Shown here piece by piece: positions 40,163-48,928 of a DNA stretch of 64,000 bases. A program made the translations under genes and the position numbers. Each line of letters begins with the position of its first letter. The first letter of the stretch is position 1. This stretch comes from DAOTMI01 sp964605545 (GTDB taxonomy: Bacteria > Patescibacteriota > Microgenomatia > UBA12405), in the NCBI GenBank assembly GCA_964605545.1, contig CAZSCX010000001.1:1-64000 (forward strand), read 5' to 3'. The notes under the pieces were generated by a model. That model was given only the letters and a program-made list of their open reading frames with translations. It made no database searches and was not told the DNA's origin.

Positions 40163-41458
40163 ATGAAAAAAAATAGTGTCTGGGCAATTTTAGCATTGGC
40201 GGTGGTGGCGGTGGCTTTGCCAATGGCAGTGGAATTGACGGGGAGGTCAGCGGAATTAAGAAGGAAAGCAGTTGATTTTATGGAAAATTGTAGTTGTACT
40301 AATGCGACTTCGGCAGAATGTACAAGTTTGAAGGCTAATGGGATTGCTTACAAACCGTGTAATGCTTGTAACGAATTTTGTGGAGATCCTATCGCATGTA
40401 ATGAGGGGGATCCGGTGGATTGGAGATTGCCGGCTTTTAAATGTAATACTCCGGGACATGAAGTACAAGTTTCTTGGGCTTGGTATTGTGATGATCCTGA
40501 TTATTGGGACACTGAATGTCCCCTGGATACGGTTGATGTTGATAAATGCCAATGTTGTAAGTTAGATGTTTATGTTGCGGGTAAAACTTTTCATTGTACA
40601 ACGTCAGTGTGGGTTCCGGGGGCTACTTTAACACCAACAGAGGTGCCTACTCAGGTACCAACGGAAATACCAACATCGATACCGACTAATACAATAGCGC
40701 CGACAGCAACTAATACGCCAACAGAAACTTTGACTCCGACAATAACGCCGATACCGCCGGTGTGTGAATGTACTACTAGTGATTATTGTTATGATGCTAT
40801 TGCTGATTTTGGTGGAAAACAGTGGAATCCGTGTGTGGCATGTGAATCGATGTGTGTGGCCAAAGATAAGGGAGAGAATTTGGCTCCGGAATCATTGGCT
40901 AAAAAATATGATTGTCCTAGCTTGGGGATACAGTTGAATTTAGGTGAATATTGTCAAAATCCGATAAATTTTGAACATTGTGGTTTAGATATTGATCCGT
41001 GTCTGTGTTGCAATTTAACTGGTATTACCGGTTATTTTGGGAATGTAGGGGAGTGTACTTCGGCAATATGTAAATATATTCCAACACCGACTTTTACACC
41101 AACGCCGTTTCCATATTGTACGCCGGTGCCGTGTCCGATAGGAGGTAAATTTTCTTGTCCTGTTGATAAAGCTCCTTGTCTTGGGGGTTGTGGAATGGAG
41201 TGTTTGACCCCGACACCAACCGAAACACCTGCGGAATGTCCGGTGAGATGTGAAATGGAAGATGAAAATTATGAGGGAATGGATAAATGGGGTGGAGATT
41301 ATAATTGCGATGGAAGTTTGACCGGTGGAGATTTTATGATTTGGCGAATAGAATTTTTGGATAAAATTGTGGGTGATTTCTTAAAATCAGATGGAAATTG
41401 TGATGGTAAGGTAAGTTTAGCTGATTATTCAAAATGGAGAGAAGAGTATCTAAAATGA
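40163..41458 (+). CDS. Cys-rich surface protein with C-terminal dockerin
   Basis: A 431-residue protein. A membrane helix (about residues 6-24) is followed by S-A-E-L-R-R-K-A-V. Two related Cys-rich domains (about 40-145 and 203-300; both contain C-x-C-T-x, K-P-C-N-A-C / N-P-C-V-A-C and C-x-C-C) flank a long Pro/Thr linker (about 155-200). A second linker precedes the dockerin with D-Y-N-C-D-G-S-L-T-G-G-D and D-G-N-C-D-G-K-V-S-L-A-D, ending W-R-E-E-Y-L-K. The repeated Cys domain is not a family I know. The stop overlaps the next ATG (ATGA). Confidence 0.68.
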   Translation: MKKNSVWAILALAVVAVALPMAVELTGRSAELRRKAVDFMENCSCTNATSAECTSLKANGIAYKPCNACNEFCGDPIACNEGDPVDWRLPAFKCNTPGHEVQVSWAWYCDDPDYWDTECPLDTVDVDKCQCCKLDVYVAGKTFHCTTSVWVPGATLTPTEVPTQVPTEIPTSIPTNTIAPTATNTPTETLTPTITPIPPVCECTTSDYCYDAIADFGGKQWNPCVACESMCVAKDKGENLAPESLAKKYDCPSLGIQLNLGEYCQNPINFEHCGLDIDPCLCCNLTGITGYFGNVGECTSAICKYIPTPTFTPTPFPYCTPVPCPIGGKFSCPVDKAPCLGGCGMECLTPTPTETPAECPVRCEMEDENYEGMDKWGGDYNCDGSLTGGDFMIWRIEFLDKIVGDFLKSDGNCDGKVSLADYSKWREEYLK

Positions 41459-42930
41459 AAAAGTTGGTATTACTGGTAGTGTTTGTATTTTTTTTAAGTT
41501 TTGGTAAGGTGATTTTAGCGGAAACTTGTAGCCCAACATGGGTGTCTTTGGATAAGATATACACTGGGGGAATTTTTTTGGATATAGGGAAAGATAATAA
41601 ACCTATGGTTCTTTATACAGAGTATATAAAAACAGGATCAGTGAATGGATCGCGTTTTTTAAAATGTACATCGAATGATTGCAAAAGTTTTAATGATATT
41701 AATTTTGATGGTCTTTTCCAGTGGTGGAGTGGAGGGGCAGGAAATTTTTCTGATGGAAGCGTTGCTTTTGTAATGGTTACTAATAATATGGATATGTATT
41801 TTGTGAAATGTAGTGATGATAAGTGTTCCAATTATACAAAGATTTTGTTCAAAAAAGATATTGTTATGGATAGAGATAATACTAATTATGAAATTAAAGC
41901 TAATTCTCCTAGTCAAGTAGTAGTTGATGGAAATGATTTACCATTTTTTTATTTTACACAGAGTTTTGTTTATGGAAGTGGAACCCAAGGAGATCCGTAT
42001 ATCGATTTGTATTTAGTGCGATGTAGTAAGAAGGATTGTAGTGAATACAAGGTGAATAAGATTGATAAGATTTTAAATGTACCCAATGATTCTGTTACAG
42101 GTACAATAGATAGTGAAAATAAACTGATTATTTTTCATACCATTGGTGATCAGCAATTGATTTTGAATTATAATGGGACAAAAACATTAATCGATGAGGC
42201 TGCGTATCAATGTACCAATAGAAGCGAATTGGGTTTTTTATCGATGTATTTGGGAAATGATGGTAATCCGGTTTTAAATTATATTAAGAGGGTTGGAAGT
42301 GGTGATGGTTGTACTAATAAATATATTACGGTTTTTTGTAAAAATAAAACTTGTACAGAAAAAAATGTAATAGATACCGTAAAAGGTATTAATATGAAAA
42401 AAGGGAGAGAAGGATATCCGGTTTATGAATATGTAGATAAATACAACAGCGGAGTTATTGTTTGTAAAAATGCCGATTGTTCGGAAAAAATTCAAAGATC
42501 GGTTTTGACCGATTGTAATCCGGATTTTAATCTTTGTCCGCGTTTTGTAGATTTTGAATTAGATAATGAATTCAAACCGGTGTTTTTAATTAACCGATGG
42601 GTTTCTGGGTTGGGTCATTATGTACTGGATATTTACCGATGCTGTACAGTCGATTGTGGGACAACATTTGAACCTCTTAATTGGTATGGGACATGTAAAA
42701 ACGTTGTGGATGAAGCAAGAGGGTGTACCAAGTGTGAAAGTGATAGTTATCAGGGAATGAATCGTTGGGGTGGGGATTATAACTGCAGCGGAGATTTGAC
42801 GACAGGTGATTATATTGTTTGGAGAGATGAATTTTTGAAAAAAGGAACAGAGAGAAATGCCGATGGTGATTGTGACGGAAAAACGAGTTTGTCAGATTAT
42901 TCAAAGTGGAGAGAGGAATATTTGAAGTAA
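41455..42930 (+). CDS. Secreted dockerin protein, paralogue 1
   Basis: A 491-residue protein starting at ATG 41455, which overlaps the upstream stop and directly precedes a cleavable signal peptide (M-K-K-L-V-L-L-V-V-F... cut near I-L-A before E-T-C). The body (about 22-430) has repeating C-x4-C units (K-C-T-S-N-D-C, K-C-S-D-D-K-C, R-C-S-K-K-D-C, C-K-N-K-T-C, C-K-N-A-D-C), suggesting a disulfide-stapled beta-propeller; a similar pattern occurs in the protease's middle region. The dockerin has D-Y-N-C-S-G-D-L-T-T-G-D and D-G-D-C-D-G-K-T-S-L-S-D. Confidence 0.75.
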   Translation: MKKLVLLVVFVFFLSFGKVILAETCSPTWVSLDKIYTGGIFLDIGKDNKPMVLYTEYIKTGSVNGSRFLKCTSNDCKSFNDINFDGLFQWWSGGAGNFSDGSVAFVMVTNNMDMYFVKCSDDKCSNYTKILFKKDIVMDRDNTNYEIKANSPSQVVVDGNDLPFFYFTQSFVYGSGTQGDPYIDLYLVRCSKKDCSEYKVNKIDKILNVPNDSVTGTIDSENKLIIFHTIGDQQLILNYNGTKTLIDEAAYQCTNRSELGFLSMYLGNDGNPVLNYIKRVGSGDGCTNKYITVFCKNKTCTEKNVIDTVKGINMKKGREGYPVYEYVDKYNSGVIVCKNADCSEKIQRSVLTDCNPDFNLCPRFVDFELDNEFKPVFLINRWVSGLGHYVLDIYRCCTVDCGTTFEPLNWYGTCKNVVDEARGCTKCESDSYQGMNRWGGDYNCSGDLTTGDYIVWRDEFLKKGTERNADGDCDGKTSLSDYSKWREEYLK

Positions 42931-42957
42931 GCCATAAGTGTGTCATAATTAAATGAA

Positions 42958-44445
42958 ATGAGGAAGTTATTGTTTTTATTATGTTTAGGAATTTTTTTGG
43001 GTACAGGTGGTGTGGTGTTGGCAGAAACATGTAGTCCGACAGAGGTGTCTTTGAATAGGGAAAAAACTGGAGGAATTTTTTTGAATATTGGTAAAGATAA
43101 TAAACCTGTGGTTCTTTATACGGAATATAAGACGAGTATGGTTACAGAATCGAGTTTTTTAAAATGTACGACTGACGATTGTAGTGATTTTGGGGAAGTT
43201 GATTTTTCTTCGATATTTCCTTTAGAAAATGGGGGAGTAGGTGTGTTTAGCGATGGAAGCGTGGCTTTTATGATGGTGAGTGAGGGTGAAAACAATAATA
43301 TGTATTTTGTAAAATGTAGCGATAATAAATGTACTAGTTATACAAAAACTTTATTTAAAAGTGATTTTGTTAAAGATAGTAATTTGAATATTTTTCGTAA
43401 TTCTCCAGCCCAAGTTTTTATTGACAAGAACGATTTGCCTAATTTTTATTTTCGGCAAAGTTTTACCGATGGAACTAGAATGGATCAATATTTGGATATA
43501 TATCTAGTAAGATGTAGTAAAAAGGATTGTAGTGAATACAAAGTAAATAAGATAGATAAAGTAATAGCTGAGGCAGCTATTGACGGTTTTTGGGGGCAAA
43601 CTTTTGTGGTAGATAATGATGACAAAACTGTTTTGGAGTATTTGATGTTGGAATACGAAACAGGAGATTTGCAATTGGTTTTAAATTATGATGGAACAAA
43701 AACGATAATTGATGAAGCCGAGAATAGGTGCTACAACAGAAGTGAATTGATGTTGCCGTCGATGTATTTAGGAAACGATGGTAATCCTGTTTTAAATTAT
43801 ATGAAAAGAGTTGGGAGTGCCGATAGTTGCACAACCAAATACATTACGGTTTTTTGTAAAAATAAAACTTGTACAGAAAAAAATGTAATAGATACGGTTA
43901 AGGGTTTTAAAATGAGAAAAGGAAGGGAGGGTTATCCGGTTTATGAATATTTGGATGGAGGAGACAGGGGGGTTATAGTTTGTAAAAATGCCGATTGTTC
44001 GGAAAAAACACAAAAGGCAATTTTGACCGGATGTAATCCTAATTTAAATGTTACGTGCCCAGGTTTTGTTGATTTTAAATTGGACAATGAATATAAACCG
44101 GTTTGGTTGATAAATAGGGTGATTTCTAGTAAGAATATTTTGTCAATTTATCGATGTTGTACGGTCGATTGTGGGACAACATTTGAACCTCTTAATTGGT
44201 ATGGGACATGTAAAAACGTTGTGGATGAAACAAGAGGGTGTACTAAGTGTGAAAGTGATAATTATCAAGGAATTAATCGTTGGGGAGGGGATTATAATTG
44301 TAGTGGGGATTTAACAGCCGGGGATTATATTGTTTGGCGAGATGAATTTTTTAAAAAGGGAACGGAGAGGGAGGCGGATGGGGATTGTGATGGTAAAACG
44401 AGTCTTTCCGATTATTCAAAATGGAGAGAGGAGTATCTTAAATAA
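42958..44445 (+). CDS. Secreted dockerin protein, paralogue 2
   Basis: A 495-residue tandem paralogue of the preceding gene with the same plan: cleavable signal peptide (V-V-L-A before E-T-C-S-P-T), repeated C-x4-C blades, and a dockerin with paired Cys ending W-R-E-E-Y-L-K. Two stretches are identical in DNA between the paralogues (53 and 65 nt; 43843-43895 and 44165-44229) while surrounding sequence has diverged, which points to gene conversion or selection. The ligand is unknown. Confidence 0.75.
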   Translation: MRKLLFLLCLGIFLGTGGVVLAETCSPTEVSLNREKTGGIFLNIGKDNKPVVLYTEYKTSMVTESSFLKCTTDDCSDFGEVDFSSIFPLENGGVGVFSDGSVAFMMVSEGENNNMYFVKCSDNKCTSYTKTLFKSDFVKDSNLNIFRNSPAQVFIDKNDLPNFYFRQSFTDGTRMDQYLDIYLVRCSKKDCSEYKVNKIDKVIAEAAIDGFWGQTFVVDNDDKTVLEYLMLEYETGDLQLVLNYDGTKTIIDEAENRCYNRSELMLPSMYLGNDGNPVLNYMKRVGSADSCTTKYITVFCKNKTCTEKNVIDTVKGFKMRKGREGYPVYEYLDGGDRGVIVCKNADCSEKTQKAILTGCNPNLNVTCPGFVDFKLDNEYKPVWLINRVISSKNILSIYRCCTVDCGTTFEPLNWYGTCKNVVDETRGCTKCESDNYQGINRWGGDYNCSGDLTAGDYIVWRDEFFKKGTEREADGDCDGKTSLSDYSKWREEYLK

Positions 44446-44488
44446 TTTGATTGATTGACTTAGTATTTTAGGAATGTTTTAATTAAAT

Positions 44489-46969
44489 ATGAGTTTTAAT
44501 GTACGAAGATGTGGATTGATACAATTACCTATTTTGATTGGAATTTTAATAATCTCAGTAGCAATTCCTGCCTTGACGGTTTTGGTACAAGAGAATCAAG
44601 ATGTTAGAAATCGAGCGGCGAATGGGGATAAAATAATTTGTGAAAGATGTAGTAAAAATAGTAGTTGTGAATGGGTAGTGTATGAAGTTGATGCTTCTGT
44701 GGGGTGTGATGTTTTATATGAATCACAGATGACTATTATTAGTAGGACGGCAAAATGCGAATGTGGAAAAGTTGCTAATGCAACTGATTCTAGATGTGGA
44801 ACAGTGAGTACCGGTGGGTGTACAGGGACAAAATGTAATGCCGCTGGCGATACATGTTGTATTAATTCTTTTAATGGTGGAACAATACCATATTGTGAAG
44901 CTGGTTTTGTCTGTGATATGAATTCAAGTTCAAGTTTATTTGGAAAGTGTATTAAACCTTGGAGTAGTACTCAACAATGTAATAGGTGTAGTAGTAATAG
45001 AAATTGTTATCGAGCCTATTTTGAAGCTCCTTATCCGGGAGATTGTGCTACCATAGAACCTCTTTCTACTTCTCTTATTAAATATGTTTATGAGGCTGGT
45101 TGTTGTGCTGGTGGGGGAGATACTACTCCTCCGACTCAAAAATGGTATTACTGTGATGGGACACAGAGTACTTGTAAAGTAGATACCAATACTTATGCTG
45201 ATTCAGCCAGTTGTTCGGCGGCTCATGGAGGTAGAACTTGTTATTATTATGATGAAGAGGCTGGATGTAATAGTTTATGTGCAGCGGCGGATTATAAATA
45301 TTATTGTGATACAACATGTAAAAAGACAACTGAAAAGTTTGCTGGTGCGGATTGTTCGGCAGTTTTGGGAAAAGCTTGTTATTCGACCAGTAATTGTAAT
45401 GGAGTATGTCCAACTTCTGGAACTTCTTGTTCAGGGAGTGAAGGTACAGTTCCAAGTGGATCTTGGGGGTGTCAAAGTTTGAGTACGAGAGCCTATTGTT
45501 TAAATGGTGTGTGGTCAAGCTCGAATAGTGAATATTGTCAGTACGATTGTAAAGATGGTAGATGTAATTCAGCTCCGCCTACAACATGTAATGATTATCA
45601 GGGAAATCCAATTTCGGCTGGTTTTTGGGGTTGTAAGACAGCAACTACAAGAGCGTGGTGTAATTCAGGTGTTTGGATAAATGATTATAATTGTGCTACG
45701 AATGGTGGTACTTGTGTGAATGGTGAGTGTCAAACTGTGGCAGCATGTAGTAAAGTTGGCGATACTTGTTGTTTAGGTGGTGCTACTGGGAAATTTTGTA
45801 ATAATAGCTTAGTCTGTGGTAGCGATAGCAAATGTGCAAGTTCTTGTGGCATAGAAAATTACCCGTGTTGCTATAATCCGAATGGTGCTGGTACTTGTAC
45901 AAACAGTTTCGGCTCTCCTTATTTAAAGTGTGTGGCTGACAAGTGTGTTAAAGATCCAGAACGATGTTTTTTGAATTTTGGTACTGCTACTACTGTGATA
46001 TATGAGGATACTTTTTGCTATCGAGAGAGTGGAAAACCAGAGACGATAAGAAAGTGTGAATATGGTGGTAGTACTACTTTTGTGACTAATTGTAGTTTTA
46101 GTTGTATGGCTGGTAGAAATATAGGAGAGCCTCTTGTTGCGGAATGTTGTGGTGGCTTGAATGAGACTTGTTGCTCTGGCACTGAGTGTTCTCCTGGTTT
46201 GAGTTGTATTAGTGGGGTTTGTAAGAATCCGACAACAAATGTTTGTGGAAATAGACCAGATGGGACAGCGAGAGTGCCTGGAGAATCATGGTGTGTAGAT
46301 AATAAATTATATGAATGTATTAACCCAACAGGTACTTTGATAAATCTTAAAACTACTACTTGTATCGATGGTTGTATAAAACTTACCAATACTACAGCAA
46401 AATGTAATGTGGTGAAGAAATATTGGCAACATGATGCAGTGGCGAATGGCTATAATTGTTCGACCGATAGTCGTTGGATGTGTACAGAAACTACTACAGT
46501 AACTAAGTTTGCCGATAAAGCTAGTTGTGAAAATGATGTTGGTTGTGATGTTACTTTTTATAGATATACATGTAATCCTGTTACCGGTAATTGGAGTTGT
46601 GTAAATACACCGCAAACCGGCCAGCCTTCTTATTCGGAAGTAACTTATGGATCTGCGGCAGCGGCGGAACAAAAATGTATTACTGATGATCCAAGTGATT
46701 TGTGCAAGAAAACATCTACTTGTTCAGTATGTTCAGAGGAAAAGAATGGTTATGTTGGACCAGATAAGAGCGGAGGAGACTATAATTGTGATGGAGTTTT
46801 GACAACAGGTGATTATATTGTTTGGCGTGGAGAGTATTTGGATTATGTTTTAAAACGGGTTAACAAAAATAGATATGTGGCCAATGGTAATTGTAAAAAT
46901 AATCCTGATTTGTATTATTTAACTGGAACTAGAGATTATTCTTTATGGAGAGAAAATTATTTAAAATAA
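44489..46969 (+). CDS. Large Cys-rich surface protein with degenerate C-terminal dockerin
   Basis: An 826-residue protein. C-G-L-I-Q-L-P-I-L-I-G begins the membrane helix (about residues 9-33), followed by N-Q-D-V-R-N-R-A-A. Nearly all of the rest is Cys-rich modules (many C-x-x-C, G-C, C-C), including repeated K-Y-Y-C-D/K-W-Y-Y-C-D-G-T units. The C-terminal dockerin keeps loop 1 (D-Y-N-C-D-G-V-L-T-T-G-D), but loop 2 is altered (N-G-N-C-K-N-N-P and an insertion before R-D-Y-S-L-W-R), so calcium binding there is doubtful. It ends W-R-E-N-Y-L-K. Confidence 0.65.
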   Translation: MSFNVRRCGLIQLPILIGILIISVAIPALTVLVQENQDVRNRAANGDKIICERCSKNSSCEWVVYEVDASVGCDVLYESQMTIISRTAKCECGKVANATDSRCGTVSTGGCTGTKCNAAGDTCCINSFNGGTIPYCEAGFVCDMNSSSSLFGKCIKPWSSTQQCNRCSSNRNCYRAYFEAPYPGDCATIEPLSTSLIKYVYEAGCCAGGGDTTPPTQKWYYCDGTQSTCKVDTNTYADSASCSAAHGGRTCYYYDEEAGCNSLCAAADYKYYCDTTCKKTTEKFAGADCSAVLGKACYSTSNCNGVCPTSGTSCSGSEGTVPSGSWGCQSLSTRAYCLNGVWSSSNSEYCQYDCKDGRCNSAPPTTCNDYQGNPISAGFWGCKTATTRAWCNSGVWINDYNCATNGGTCVNGECQTVAACSKVGDTCCLGGATGKFCNNSLVCGSDSKCASSCGIENYPCCYNPNGAGTCTNSFGSPYLKCVADKCVKDPERCFLNFGTATTVIYEDTFCYRESGKPETIRKCEYGGSTTFVTNCSFSCMAGRNIGEPLVAECCGGLNETCCSGTECSPGLSCISGVCKNPTTNVCGNRPDGTARVPGESWCVDNKLYECINPTGTLINLKTTTCIDGCIKLTNTTAKCNVVKKYWQHDAVANGYNCSTDSRWMCTETTTVTKFADKASCENDVGCDVTFYRYTCNPVTGNWSCVNTPQTGQPSYSEVTYGSAAAAEQKCITDDPSDLCKKTSTCSVCSEEKNGYVGPDKSGGDYNCDGVLTTGDYIVWRGEYLDYVLKRVNKNRYVANGNCKNNPDLYYLTGTRDYSLWRENYLK

Positions 46970-46972
46970 AAT

Positions 46973-48307
46973 ATGACAAATAATAAAAATAAACTTTTTG
47001 TTTTATTAATAATATTGGCAGTATCTATTTTTGGGTCGGTAATGCTGACAAGACAAACACAAGAGCTAAGAAGGAAGGCAGCTGATGGTTATATTCAATC
47101 TTTTGAACCAGTTTCAATAACTGGTATGAAAGTGGGAGGGACAGCGTCGGTAACTGTTTTAGCAGAAACACCTTTAGGTTTTAAATCGGCGACTATTCTG
47201 ATTTGTTACCCTGATTATTTGAAGGAACTAACAAAGGATGATATTAAATTATCGGATTATTTTACAATTGATTTACCGCCGATTCGAAGAGTTGATTTGG
47301 GTTATAGTGGAAAAATTTGTTCGGTAATAGAGGCGATGGTGAGTATAGATGATGCAACTAAAACTGGAGCGCCAGCAGGAATATCTCAGGTGGCGAAGCT
47401 TACTTTTACCGGAAATAAGGTTGGAACTGGTGGTAAGATAGAAGCAATTATTGGTCCTGTTTCCGGTAGAGAATATGGTAAAACGACCGATAAGAATTTT
47501 AGATCATTGGTTTCCGGTGATTTTACAGACGGACAAGATAAAGTCTTTAGCACTGTTGGGTCTGTTGATATTAGTGTTGAAGGTGATAAGAAATATGTTA
47601 GAGGAGATTGTGATTTTAGTACTGGTAAATATGAATGTACAGAGAGTGCTAATGGGACTATGGATTTGGCTACTTGTGAGACAGATACAAATTGTTATGT
47701 TAAAGGTGATGATTATGTTTTGAAGTTTAGAGTTATTTTTCCAGGTGTTTGGCCGCAAAATAAATTTATTGATGGTTATGAAAAAGTTAGTTTATTGGTT
47801 GAATCAGCAGTTGGTACGACTTGGTTGGGAGATGTAACAATGACAAAGGTGGCAAAAGAAGAGACAACCGATATAAAAGACGGTGATATTCAATATCAGG
47901 TGTATCAGGCGTCGGTGCCATTGAAAGGTTTTAATTACAACAAGGATTTAGCGGTAACTATAAAAGGAGTAAAGCATTTAGGAATGAGGTTTGGCGAAGA
48001 TAATCAAAAAGGTTGCTATAGATCGATGATAGGAAAAATTGGTTCGACTAATGCTTTAACAAAAGATGAGACTACAACACCTTTGTTTAACTTCATTAAA
48101 ACTCCATTACCGGGCGGTGATGTTGATAATAATGATATTGTGAATGCGGCCGATTATTCTCAGGTTAAGTCAAAAATGTTGACTTGTGATAATGCCAAGT
48201 GTGGGGAGGATATTAATGGTGATGGAATTATAAATAGTACTGATGCCAGTTATATTAATTTAACAGTCTCTGACAAATGTGGAGACTGGTGGACTACAGG
48301 AGAATAA
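46973..48307 (+). CDS. Surface protein: cohesin-like domain, X-like module, second-type dockerin
   Basis: A 444-residue protein. A membrane helix (about residues 7-25) is followed by T-Q-E-L-R-R-K-A-A. A cohesin-like domain spans about 40-200 (I-T-G-M-K-V-G-G-T-A-S-V-T, G-P-V-S-G). A short Cys stretch and an unnamed beta domain (about 245-375) precede a dockerin with D-V-D-N-N-D-I-V-N-A-A-D and D-I-N-G-D-G-I-I-N-S-T-D. The last two parts match the end of the 30625 gene. It ends with a short Trp-rich tail (D-W-W-T-T-G-E). Confidence 0.68.
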   Translation: MTNNKNKLFVLLIILAVSIFGSVMLTRQTQELRRKAADGYIQSFEPVSITGMKVGGTASVTVLAETPLGFKSATILICYPDYLKELTKDDIKLSDYFTIDLPPIRRVDLGYSGKICSVIEAMVSIDDATKTGAPAGISQVAKLTFTGNKVGTGGKIEAIIGPVSGREYGKTTDKNFRSLVSGDFTDGQDKVFSTVGSVDISVEGDKKYVRGDCDFSTGKYECTESANGTMDLATCETDTNCYVKGDDYVLKFRVIFPGVWPQNKFIDGYEKVSLLVESAVGTTWLGDVTMTKVAKEETTDIKDGDIQYQVYQASVPLKGFNYNKDLAVTIKGVKHLGMRFGEDNQKGCYRSMIGKIGSTNALTKDETTTPLFNFIKTPLPGGDVDNNDIVNAADYSQVKSKMLTCDNAKCGEDINGDGIINSTDASYINLTVSDKCGDWWTTGE

Positions 48308-48308
48308 T

Positions 48309-48923
48309 ATGAAAAATATTAGTAAAAATACTTTTTACTGGATAATACCAGTTTTTTGTCTTGTTATAATTTTTCAAGCGGTGGTTTTAGTAAATAGTAC
48401 TTTAAACCAAAAAACTACGATGACGGCCAGTAAATCGGCAGATGTCAACGATAAAGAGAGTCAGGTGAAATTAGTGCCGGAAGTTGATTTGGGTTTGGTG
48501 GCCATGGAAACTGAATGGAAAATAGGTAAGAAATATAAGGTAACTTTTGAGGCAACTTCGAAACAGACCAGATTAATAGATGCAATGGATTTATATGTCA
48601 AATATGATAAAGATGCTTTTACGGTAAGTAATTTACTTTCCGGAGATGGTTTACCAAAACCAACTTCCAGCAAAATTAGCACCAAAACCGGTTTGTTGGT
48701 AGCTAATATTTATATTCCGGTGAACGAGAATTATAAAATGGAAAAGGCGGTAAAAAAGACACTTTTGACTTTTGAAGTTACACCAAAGAAGTTAGGGGAT
48801 TTTACTTTTGAAATTGATACTGGAAAAGTAGTAAAAGAATCTGTTACTATGATAGTAGAATCAAAAACTGCTAAGGTTTTACCTTTTGCAGCAGAGATGT
48901 TAGCGGTTAAAGTAATTAAATAG
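48309..48923 (+). CDS. Membrane-anchored single-cohesin-like protein
   Basis: A 204-residue protein starting at ATG 48309, 1 nt after the previous stop; AGGAG lies upstream at about 48299-48303. The membrane helix (about residues 9-29) is followed by a Ser/Lys stalk and one beta-sandwich domain (about 60-200: W-K-I-G-K-K-Y-K-V-T-F-E, A-M-D-L-Y-V-K-Y-D, T-L-L-T-F-E-V-T-P-K) of the cohesin type. No dockerin is present, and the R-x-x-A motif is absent. It could display a cohesin on the membrane next to the wall-anchored one. Confidence 0.6.
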   Translation: MKNISKNTFYWIIPVFCLVIIFQAVVLVNSTLNQKTTMTASKSADVNDKESQVKLVPEVDLGLVAMETEWKIGKKYKVTFEATSKQTRLIDAMDLYVKYDKDAFTVSNLLSGDGLPKPTSSKISTKTGLLVANIYIPVNENYKMEKAVKKTLLTFEVTPKKLGDFTFEIDTGKVVKESVTMIVESKTAKVLPFAAEMLAVKVIK

Positions 48924-48928
48924 AATTA

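Noticed and set aside
39690..40770. Tandem repeats in the Pro/Thr-coding regions as DNA repeats of interest
   Set aside because: They encode ordinary low-complexity T-P-x-P-T linkers between domains and need no other explanation.
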